Below, piece by piece: positions 6,828 to 12,531 of a stretch of DNA of 13,907 nt. Location: contig VBCQ01000488.1 in NCBI GenBank assembly GCA_005882155.1, forward strand, positions 1-13,907. Reading direction: 5' to 3'. Numbering within the stretch: the first letter of the stretch is position 1; each line of letters begins with the position of its first letter. The notes under the pieces were generated by a model that had not been told where the DNA came from, searched no databases, and was given only the letters and a program-made list of their open reading frames with translations. The translations under genes and the position numbers were made by a program. The stretch comes from Betaproteobacteria bacterium (lineage in GTDB: Bacteria > Pseudomonadota > Gammaproteobacteria > Burkholderiales > Burkholderiaceae_C).

Positions 6828-6857
6828 GAGACGAAAACGTTTGGACGTGGACGATCA
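6828..6857 (-). repeat. Pre-terminator motif, copy 2 (leuL end)
   Basis: Minus-strand TGATCGTC, eight extra bases, AACGTTTT, one extra base, GTCTC: the same 21 bases in the same order as at 2314-2334, again from a stop codon up to an intrinsic terminator. Confidence 0.4.
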
Positions 6858-6914
6858 GCGAACCCGTGGCTCTCCTAGAAGAAGCAGTAGCGTGGTCGCG
6901 GACCTGAACGTCAT
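6855..6914 (-). CDS. leuL: leu operon leader peptide
   Basis: ATG 6914 to TGA 6855 encodes 19 residues, MTFRSATTLLLLLGEPRVR, with five consecutive leucine codons (CTA CTG CTT CTT CTA). The stop is followed 27 bases later by an intrinsic terminator and then by leuA, the classical layout of leucine transcription attenuation: scarce Leu-tRNA stalls the ribosome on the run and favours the antiterminator. No ribosome-binding site precedes the ATG; the upstream bases are TTTCCGCCC. The -10 box ends eight bases before the A of the ATG, so the transcript may begin at the start codon itself and be translated leaderless. The peptide has no function beyond its translation. The assignment is firm because run, terminator and downstream gene agree; the codon-run mechanism itself is inferred from known leu operons. 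Confidence 0.9.
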   Translation of the reverse strand: MTFRSATTLLLLLGEPRVR

Positions 6915-6921
6915 GGGCGGA

Positions 6922-6930
6922 AATATAGCA
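6922..6930 (-). promoter_or_regulatory. Candidate extended -10 promoter of the leu genes
   Basis: Minus-strand TG-C-TATATT (6930-6922) is an extended -10 with one mismatch to TATAAT. No good -35 box is seen 16-18 bases further up. The predicted start, seven bases after the box, falls on or next to the A of the leuL ATG (6914). The box lies 10 bases past the pssA stop, so leu transcription can be separate from ilv-pssA. Confidence 0.6.
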
Positions 6931-6939
6931 TGCACATGC

Positions 6940-7770
6940 TCACTGATGCAGGCCCTGCTCATCGGGCTCGTCGGTCGACGTGGCGATGACGCTGACCGGC
7001 TTGCCCTTCACGCGCTTCCACACATAGACGCCGTAGCCCGAGGTGCCGTAGACGACGAACAGGCCGAACAGCACGAGGGGCGGATGCAAGGTGATGAACG
7101 CGATGCCGAGCGCGATCGCCACGATGACGATGAACGGCACCGAGCGCTTGAAGCTCACGTCCTTGAAGCTGTAGAACGGAATGTTGGTGACCATCGTCAG
7201 CCCCGCATACAGCGTGAAGCCGAACGCGGTCCATTCGAGCCAAGGTCCCTCGTATCCCCCTTGGAAACCTTGGTTGTCCATCAGCCAGATGAAGCCGACG
7301 ACCAGCGCTGCCGCCGCGGGGCTCGGCAGTCCTTGAAAGAAACGCTTGTCGACCACCGCGAGATTGGTGTTGAAGCGCGCGAGGCGCAGTGCCGCGCATG
7401 AGCAGTAGACGAAGGCCGCAATCCAGCCGAGCTTGCCCAGGCCCGTCAGCGCCCATTCGTAAACGATCAGCGCCGGCGCGGCGCCGAACGACACCATGTC
7501 CGACAAGCTGTCCATCTGCTCGCCGAACGTGCTCTGCGTGTTCGTCATGCGCGCCACGCGACCGTCGAGGCTGTCGAGCACCATCGCCGCCATGATCCCC
7601 CAGGCAGCGTTCTCGAACTGGCTGTTCATCGCCATCACGATGGCGTAGAAGCCGCCGAACAGCGCCGCCAGCGTGAACAGGTTGGGCAGGATGTAGACGC
7701 CCTTGCGGCGCGGCCGGGCTGGCGCCTCGTCGTGGTCCGCAACTGCGTCGGCGCCGTCGTGCATGTCCAT
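6940..7770 (-). CDS. pssA: CDP-diacylglycerol--serine O-phosphatidyltransferase
   Basis: A 276-residue inner-membrane enzyme from ATG 7770 (GTG 7773 and ATG 7764 are alternatives; no strong ribosome site decides). It makes phosphatidylserine from CDP-diacylglycerol and L-serine, the step before phosphatidylethanolamine. The CDP-alcohol phosphotransferase motif is complete: D69-G-x2-A-R74-x8-G83-x3-D87-x3-D91, with the metal-binding Asp residues. A cytoplasmic basic N-terminus (ARPRRKGVY) leads into several membrane segments, among them LPNLFTLAALFGGFYAIVMA, ALVVGFIWLM, FGFTLYAGLTMVTNIPF, and two near the C-terminus (VPFIVIVAIALGIAFI and LVLFGLFVVYGTSGYGV). This is the membrane-embedded PssA type, not the soluble E. 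coli type. It follows ilvC by 13 bases with no promoter visible, so it is probably co-transcribed with ilvBHC. The leu promoter begins just past its stop codon. Confidence 0.94.
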   Translation of the reverse strand: MDMHDGADAVADHDEAPARPRRKGVYILPNLFTLAALFGGFYAIVMAMNSQFENAAWGIMAAMVLDSLDGRVARMTNTQSTFGEQMDSLSDMVSFGAAPALIVYEWALTGLGKLGWIAAFVYCSCAALRLARFNTNLAVVDKRFFQGLPSPAAAALVVGFIWLMDNQGFQGGYEGPWLEWTAFGFTLYAGLTMVTNIPFYSFKDVSFKRSVPFIVIVAIALGIAFITLHPPLVLFGLFVVYGTSGYGVYVWKRVKGKPVSVIATSTDEPDEQGLHQ

Positions 7771-7783
7771 CACGAGTTCGAAT

Positions 7784-8800
7784 TCAGTTTTTCGACTGAT
7801 CCACCAGACGGTTCTTCTTGATCCACGGCATCATCGCGCGCAGCTTCTCGCCGACCACCTCGATCTGGTGCTCCGACGTGAGGCGACGGCGCGACAGCAG
7901 CGTCGGCGCGCCGGCGCGGTTCTCGATGATGAAGCTCTTCGCGTATTCGCCGGATTGAATGTCCTTCAGCGCCTGGCGCATCGCCTGCTTCGTCGCTTCG
8001 GTGACGATCTTCGGCCCGGTCACGTACTCACCGTATTCGGCGTTGTTCGAGATCGAGTAGTTCATGTTGGCGATGCCGCCTTCGTAGATCAGGTCGACGA
8101 TCAGCTTCAGTTCGTGCAGGCACTCGAAGTACGCCATTTCCGGCGCATAGCCCGCTTCGGTCAGCGTCTCGAAGCCGGCCTTGATCAACTCGACTGCGCC
8201 GCCACACAGCACCGCCTGCTCGCCGAACAGGTCGGTCTCGGTCTCCTCGCGGAAATTGGTCTCGATGATGCCGGCCTTGCCGCCGCCGTTGGCCGCCGCG
8301 TAGCTCAGCGCGAGATCGCGCGCGCGGCCGGTCTTGTCGGCATAGACGGCGATCAGGTGCGGCACGCCGCCGCCTTGCGTGTAGGTCGAGCGCACGGTAT
8401 GGCCGGGCGCCTTCGGCGCGACCATCCACACGTCGAGATCGGCGCGCGGCACGACCTGACCGTAGTGCACGTTGAAGCCATGGGCGAAGGCGAGCGACGC
8501 GCCTTGCTTGATGTTCGGCTCGACTTCGCTCTTGTAGACCGCGGCGATCTGCTCGTCGGGCAACAGGATCATCACGACATCAGCCGACTTCACCGCCTCG
8601 GCGATCTCTGCGACCCTCAAGCCGGCCGTCTCGGCCTTGGACCACGAGGCGCCGCCGCGGCGCAGGCCGACAGTGACTTTCACGCCGCTGTCGTTCAGGT
8701 TCTGCGCATGCGCATGGCCTTGCGAGCCGTAGCCGATGATCGTGACGTTCTTGCCTTTCACCAGGCTCAGATCGGCGTCCTTGTCGTAATAAACCTTCAT
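7784..8800 (-). CDS. ilvC: Ketol-acid reductoisomerase (class I, NADP-dependent)
   Basis: A 338-residue enzyme, exactly the class I length. It isomerises and reduces acetolactate or acetohydroxybutyrate with NADPH and Mg2+ in valine, leucine and isoleucine synthesis. The Rossmann motif is G23-Y-G-S-Q-G28, followed by the phosphate-binding loop LRRGGAS (R47, R48, S52), which favours NADPH. The two-metal site is intact: D190 and E194 in TETDLFGEQ, E226 and E230 in YFECLHE. The start at ATG 8800 is preceded by AAGGAG at six bases; the frame is open 14 codons further up to ATG 8842, but that overlaps the ilvH stop and lacks family support. It lies 38 bases after ilvH and 13 before pssA, within one transcription unit. 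Confidence 0.97.
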   Translation of the reverse strand: MKVYYDKDADLSLVKGKNVTIIGYGSQGHAHAQNLNDSGVKVTVGLRRGGASWSKAETAGLRVAEIAEAVKSADVVMILLPDEQIAAVYKSEVEPNIKQGASLAFAHGFNVHYGQVVPRADLDVWMVAPKAPGHTVRSTYTQGGGVPHLIAVYADKTGRARDLALSYAAANGGGKAGIIETNFREETETDLFGEQAVLCGGAVELIKAGFETLTEAGYAPEMAYFECLHELKLIVDLIYEGGIANMNYSISNNAEYGEYVTGPKIVTEATKQAMRQALKDIQSGEYAKSFIIENRAGAPTLLSRRRLTSEHQIEVVGEKLRAMMPWIKKNRLVDQSKN

Positions 8801-8838
8801 TGCTTTCTCCTTCAATCCTTCAATTCGCGGGTCGATGT

Positions 8839-9330
8839 TCAAACGCGCAGAATGCGCTCGCCGCGACCGATCCCGCTGGTGCCGGTGCGCACGGTTTCCA
8901 AAATGGCGGCGCGGTCGATGGCTTCCAGAAAAGCATCGAGTTTGCCCGCGTCGCCTGTCAGTTCGATGGTGTAGCTCTTCTCGGTCACGTCAATGATGCG
9001 CCCGCGAAAAATATCGGCCATGCGCTTCATCTCCTCGCGCTCCTTGCCGACGGCGCGCACCTTGATCAGCATCAGCTCGCGCTCGGTGAACGAGCCTTCG
9101 GTCAGGTCGACGACCTTGACCACTTCGATCAGCCGATTCAGGTGCTTGGTGATCTGCTCGATCACGTCGTCGGAACCGGTGGTGACGATCGTCATGCGCG
9201 ACAGCGAAGCGTCTTCGGTCGGCGCGACCGTCAGGCTTTCGATGTTGTAGCCGCGGGCGGAAAACAATCCGACCACGCGCGACAAGGCGCCGGGCTCGTT
9301 TTCGAGCAGCAAGGCAATGATGTGTTTCAT
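8839..9330 (-). CDS. ilvH: Acetolactate synthase small (regulatory) subunit
   Basis: A 163-residue protein, the usual IlvH length. The N-terminal ACT domain (about 1-76) reads MKHIIALLLENEPGALSRVVGLFSARGYNIESL, with the N-E-P-G-A-L-S-R loop and GYNIESL strand that bind valine or leucine in this family. The C-terminal domain (about 80-160) contains ELMLIKVRA and ADIFRGRIIDVTEKSYTIELTG. It activates the IlvB subunit and confers feedback inhibition. No clear ribosome site precedes ATG 9330; instead a 10-bp palindrome, GAGCGCGCTC (9339-9348), sits nine bases upstream. It is separated from ilvB by 160 bases that hold a large hairpin, an unusually long gap inside this operon. Confidence 0.96.
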   Translation of the reverse strand: MKHIIALLLENEPGALSRVVGLFSARGYNIESLTVAPTEDASLSRMTIVTTGSDDVIEQITKHLNRLIEVVKVVDLTEGSFTERELMLIKVRAVGKEREEMKRMADIFRGRIIDVTEKSYTIELTGDAGKLDAFLEAIDRAAILETVRTGTSGIGRGERILRV

Positions 9331-9436
9331 GTGTCGTGGAGCGCGCTCTTCAGACCGGCGGCGGTAACCGACGGCCCTTGGCCACGCTGTTCGATGAATA
9401 GATAAGTCGATCTGCCGAAGCTGATTCGCGCATCGC

Positions 9437-9480
9437 GCCGGCGCCTGGGTGGCCGCGGTAACGAGCCACCCCTTGCCGGC
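9437..9480 (-). other. Two-tier hairpin in the ilvB-ilvH spacer
   Basis: GCCGGC (9437-9442) pairs with GCCGGC (9475-9480), and inside it GGGTGGC (9447-9453) pairs with GCCACCC (9465-9471). The stem begins 10 bases after the ilvB stop. No T-run follows on the minus strand (GCGATGCGCG), so it is not a classical terminator. It may stabilise the ilvB transcript end or set the ilvB to ilvH ratio; that is inference. Nothing gene-like is seen in the 9331-9490 gap. Confidence 0.5.
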
Positions 9481-9490
9481 GTTCAGCGCG

Positions 9491-11266
9491 TCACAGGTCT
9501 TCGGACCCCAGCAGCATCTCCGTGATGCCCTTCCCGGCCTGCACCATCGGCCAAACGTTCTCCGTCGGGTCGGTGCGCACGTCGAGGAATACGGTGCGGT
9601 CTTTCAGCTTGATGGCTTCGCGCAATGCCGGCTCGACATCGCCCGGCTTCTCGACCAGCAGCCCGACGTGGCCGTAGGCTTCGGCGAGCTTGACGAAGTC
9701 GGGCAGCGCGTCCATGTAGCTGTGCGAGTAGCGGCCGCCGTAGTCGATCTGCTGCCATTGCCGCACCATGCCGAGGTAGCGGTTGTTCAGCGACACGATC
9801 TTCACCGCCGTCTTGTACTGCAGGCAGGTCGACAGCTCCTGGATGCACATCTGGATCGAGCCTTCGCCGGTGACGCAGAACACGTCCGACTGGGGCTTCG
9901 CGAGCTTGATGCCCATTGCATACGGCAAGCCGACGCCCATCGTGCCGAGGCCGCCCGAATTGATCCAGCGGCGCGGATCTTCGAAGCGGTAGTACTGCGC
10001 GGCCCACATCTGATGCTGGCCAACGTCGGAGGTGATGTAGGTGTCGCGGTTCTTCGTCAGCTCCCACAGCTTCTCGATCACGTACTGCGGCTTGATGACT
10101 TCGCTGCTGTTCTTGTAGCGCAGGCACTCGCGCTTGCGCCACTCATTGATCTGCCCCCACCACGCCGAGAGCGACGTCACGTCGGGCCTGGCTTGAGCGT
10201 CCTTGATCTGCGCGATCAGCTCCTGCAGAACGTCTTTCACATCACCGACGATCGGGATGTCGACCTTGACCCGCTTGCTGATGCTCGACGGGTCGATGTC
10301 GATGTGAACGATCTTGCGCTCGACCGACGAGAAGTGCTTCGGGTTGCCGATCACGCGGTCGTCGAAGCGCGCGCCGACCGCGAGCAACACGTCGCAGTGC
10401 TGCATCGTCATGTTGGCTTCGTAGGTGCCGTGCATGCCGAGCATGCCAAGGAACTTCGGGTCGCTGGCCGCCATCGCACCCAGGCCCATCAGCGTGTTCG
10501 TGCATGGGTAGCCGAGCAGGTTGACGAGCTCGCGCAGCTCGGCCGATGCGTTGCCGAGAATCACGCCGCCGCCGGTGTAGATGTACGGCCGCTTGGCGTT
10601 GAGCAGCAGCTGCACTGCCTTGCGAATCTGCCCGCCATGGCCTTTGCGCACCGGGTTGTACGAACGCATTTCGATCGTGGCCGGATAGTGGTACGGCGCC
10701 GTCTTCAGCGACACGTCCTTCGGGATGTCGACGACCACCGGCCCCGGTCGACCGGTGCGCGCGATGTGGAACGCCTTCTTCATCGTCATCGCTAAATCAC
10801 GCACGTCCTTCACGAGGAAGTTGTGCTTGACGACGGGACGCGTGATGCCGACCGTGTCGCATTCCTGGAATGCGTCGAGGCCGATCGCCGGCGTCGGCAC
10901 CTGCCCGGTGATGATCACCATCGGGATCGAGTCCATGTACGCGGTCGCGATCCCGGTCACCGCATTCGTCACGCCGGGGCCCGACGTAACGAGCGCCACG
11001 CCGACGTCGCCGGTCGCGCGCGCATAGCCGTCGGCCGCGTGAACGGCTGCCTGCTCATGGCGTACCAGCACGTGTTCGATGCTGTCCTGCTTGTACAGCG
11101 CGTCGTAGATGTAGAGGACCGCGCCGCCGGGGTAGCCCCAGAGGTACTTGACGCCTTCGGCCTGAAGACAGCGGACGAGGATTTCAGAGCCGTTCGGCTC
11201 TGACGATGAGGAGGGGTGCGGTTGTGCCGAAGCGGCACGCTTGACTTCCGCGGCAGACATATCCAT
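9491..11266 (-). CDS. ilvB: Acetolactate synthase large (catalytic) subunit, biosynthetic
   Basis: A 591-residue ThDP enzyme from ATG 11266. It joins two pyruvates to acetolactate, or pyruvate and 2-oxobutyrate to acetohydroxybutyrate. The pyrimidine domain holds VWGYPGGAV-type sequence and the catalytic E71 in RHEQAAVHAADGYARA. The central FAD-binding domain includes VGARFDDRVIGN. The pyrophosphate domain has G467-E468-G-S...N494-N495; the usual GDG Asp is Glu here. QELSTCLQY and NNRYLGMVRQWQ are strong AHAS signatures (also written ilvI). The start at 11266 has AAAGG at six bases and begins MDMSAAE. ATG 11302 has a better site (GGAGAGG), but its extra 12 codons have much lower GC at third positions than the rest, so it is given second place. 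It heads the ilvBHC-pssA unit and is divergent from a sigma factor. Confidence 0.96.
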   Translation of the reverse strand: MDMSAAEVKRAASAQPHPSSSSEPNGSEILVRCLQAEGVKYLWGYPGGAVLYIYDALYKQDSIEHVLVRHEQAAVHAADGYARATGDVGVALVTSGPGVTNAVTGIATAYMDSIPMVIITGQVPTPAIGLDAFQECDTVGITRPVVKHNFLVKDVRDLAMTMKKAFHIARTGRPGPVVVDIPKDVSLKTAPYHYPATIEMRSYNPVRKGHGGQIRKAVQLLLNAKRPYIYTGGGVILGNASAELRELVNLLGYPCTNTLMGLGAMAASDPKFLGMLGMHGTYEANMTMQHCDVLLAVGARFDDRVIGNPKHFSSVERKIVHIDIDPSSISKRVKVDIPIVGDVKDVLQELIAQIKDAQARPDVTSLSAWWGQINEWRKRECLRYKNSSEVIKPQYVIEKLWELTKNRDTYITSDVGQHQMWAAQYYRFEDPRRWINSGGLGTMGVGLPYAMGIKLAKPQSDVFCVTGEGSIQMCIQELSTCLQYKTAVKIVSLNNRYLGMVRQWQQIDYGGRYSHSYMDALPDFVKLAEAYGHVGLLVEKPGDVEPALREAIKLKDRTVFLDVRTDPTENVWPMVQAGKGITEMLLGSEDL

Positions 11267-11352
11267 GTTGAACCTTTGCGAATTTCTCTGACGAAAAACC
11301 ATCGGTGCACCTCTCCGCGCTCTTATGAAGCGGGTGTGGTACCTGCGCGGTC

Positions 11353-11382
11353 AAAAAACATGGCGCCCTGGGTTGGACGCCA
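11353..11382 (-). terminator. Terminator-like hairpin in the ilvB leader, candidate attenuator
   Basis: On the minus strand TGGCGTCC (11382-11375), a six-base loop, then GGGCGCCA (11368-11361), an 8-bp stem with one G:U pair. This is followed by TG and a run of six T (11358-11353). It lies about 30 bases after the predicted transcription start and 50-90 bases before ilvB. No leader peptide with a run of Ile, Val or Leu codons was found before it. Confidence 0.6.
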
Positions 11383-11412
11383 GCCAGTGACCAAACTGTT
11401 GTGCAAAGCAGC

Positions 11413-11421
11413 ATTATGGCA
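11413..11421 (-). promoter_or_regulatory. Candidate extended -10 promoter of ilvB
   Basis: Minus-strand TG-C-CATAAT (11421-11413): extended -10 with a one-mismatch hexamer. No convincing -35 is found. Transcription would start near 11405, leaving a leader of about 140 bases to ATG 11266 that contains the hairpin at 11353-11382. Confidence 0.5.
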
Positions 11422-11468
11422 CCGGTTTGCGCATGAGATCGTGCGCGCCAAGTGCCAGCGCAGTGCGG

Positions 11469-11477
11469 TGAGATAAT
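11469..11477 (+). promoter_or_regulatory. Candidate extended -10 promoter of the sigma-factor operon
   Basis: TG-A-GATAAT (11469-11477), extended -10 with one mismatch in the hexamer and no good -35. The predicted start is near 11485, only about 4 bases before TTG 11489 and 22 before TTG 11507. It is divergent from and does not overlap the ilvB -10. Confidence 0.5.
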
Positions 11478-11506
11478 CGCGCCCGTCTTTGCGAGCCGCC
11501 TCTCCC

Positions 11507-12073
11507 TTGGCATCCGAAAAAGAACTCTCCGACTTTCTCAAGAGCGTCGAAAAGCGGGCATTCAAGCGCGCCATGTACGCCGTTCGCGACGACGAAGCCG
11601 CGCTGGACATCGTTCAGGACGCGATGATCCGGCTTGCCGAGAAATACGGCGACCGGCCGCCCGCCGAGCTGCCGCTGGTGTTCCAGCGCATCCTGTCCAA
11701 CGCGACGATGGACTGGTTTCGGCGGCAGAAAGTGCGCAATGCGCTGCTGAAGAATTTCTCCGATTTCGAATCCGCCGGCGACGACGGCGACTTCGACATT
11801 CTCGAAACTTTGGAAGCGCTCGACGGATCCACGGCGTCGGAGAGCGCGTCCGACTCGGTGTCTCGGGCTCAGATCCTGCTAGCGATCGAAGCCGAGGTGG
11901 AACGATTGCCGGCTCGTCAACGCGAGGCCTTCCTGTTGCGTTACTGGGAAGAACTCGATGTCGCCGAGACGGCCGCGTCCATGGGCTGTTCGGAGGGAAG
12001 CGTCAAGACGCATTGCTCGCGCGCCGTGCATGCCTTGGCAAAGGCCCTCAAGGCAAAGGGAATCCAGCCATGA
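11507..12073 (+). CDS. ECF-like RNA polymerase sigma factor
   Basis: A 188-residue protein from TTG 11507 (MASEKELSDFLKSVEKRAFKRA). Residues about 18-80 are sigma region 2, with ALDIVQDAMIRLAEKYGD and the -10-recognition helix MDWFRRQKVRN. An acidic linker rich in D, E and S (about 85-118) follows. Region 4 (about 125-183) has LPARQREAFLLRYWEELDVAETAASMGCSEGSVKTHCSRAVHAL, with a clear helix-turn-helix. This two-domain layout without regions 1 and 3 is that of group 4 (ECF) sigma factors. Neither TTG has a good ribosome site; TTG 11489 gives six more residues and cannot be excluded. 11507 is preferred because relatives, as I recall them, begin with Met-Ala-Ser. The stop overlaps the next start in ATGA, so it is translationally coupled to the DUF3619 gene, a possible anti-sigma factor. 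Its target promoters are unknown. Confidence 0.88.
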   Translation: MASEKELSDFLKSVEKRAFKRAMYAVRDDEAALDIVQDAMIRLAEKYGDRPPAELPLVFQRILSNATMDWFRRQKVRNALLKNFSDFESAGDDGDFDILETLEALDGSTASESASDSVSRAQILLAIEAEVERLPARQREAFLLRYWEELDVAETAASMGCSEGSVKTHCSRAVHALAKALKAKGIQP

Positions 12074-12519
12074 AGAATCAGAACTCGAACTTCTCCACCG
12101 GCGGTCTGGACGCTCTCCAGGCACGCTTCGCATTGCGAGTCACCGCCCGCTTGAGTGAAGGCGCGCGTGAACTTCCGCACGACATCAGCGAGCGCCTTCG
12201 GGTCGCGCGCGATCAGGCGCTGCAACGAGCGCGCCTCGCCAAGCGCCTCGAGGTCGCGGCGAGCGTGCAAGCGTCCGGCGCCGGCGCCGCGACCCTCGTG
12301 GCGTCGGCCGGCCCGGGGTCGAGCTGGTGGCTCAAGCTCGCGTCCGCCGTGCCCGTCGTGGTCCTCGTCTTCGGCTTCGTGCTGATTCAGCATTCGCATG
12401 TCAATGCGCAGATCTCGGCTGCTGCCGAAATCGATGCCGCTCTGCTGGCCGACGACCTGCCGCCCGCCGCGTACAGCGACCCGGGCTTCGTCGAGTTTCT
12501 CAAAGCGCCGCGCGAGTAA
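12070..12519 (+). CDS. DUF3619-family single-pass membrane protein, possible anti-sigma factor
   Basis: A 149-residue protein from ATG 12070, whose start overlaps the sigma-factor stop by four bases. Residues 1-87 are hydrophilic and basic, with a predicted helical stretch (ELPHDISERLRVARDQALQRARLAKRLE). One membrane segment follows (about 88-107, WLKLASAVPVVVLVFGFVLI). The remaining 40 residues are acidic and probably periplasmic (AAEIDAALLADDLPPAAYSDPGFVEFLK). The ends and the DDLP-x3-Y-D-GF-EFL tail match the uncharacterised DUF3619 family. A cytoplasmic N-domain, one helix and a short outer domain, encoded right after an ECF sigma factor, is the usual plan of an anti-sigma factor. No zinc-binding HxxxCxxC motif is present, so this would be a non-ZAS type. 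Function is inference from context only. Confidence 0.85.
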   Translation: MKNQNSNFSTGGLDALQARFALRVTARLSEGARELPHDISERLRVARDQALQRARLAKRLEVAASVQASGAGAATLVASAGPGSSWWLKLASAVPVVVLVFGFVLIQHSHVNAQISAAAEIDAALLADDLPPAAYSDPGFVEFLKAPRE

Positions 12520-12531
12520 GGGCGGCTGGCC

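Noticed and set aside
8801..8842. Upstream start (ATG 8842) for ilvC
   Set aside because: It overlaps the ilvH stop and adds 14 residues to an enzyme that is exactly 338 residues from ATG 8800, where an AAGGAG site is seen.
7703..10795. Plus-strand open frames of 423 and 448 codons opposite ilvC and ilvB
   Set aside because: Same composition pattern and no domains, with no ribosome site; shadows of ilvC and ilvB.
11340..11513. Minus-strand frame with MLLCTTVWSLAGV as an ilv leader peptide
   Set aside because: Its ATG lies in the predicted -10 box, there is no stop before the terminator, and it has no run of Ile, Val or Leu codons.
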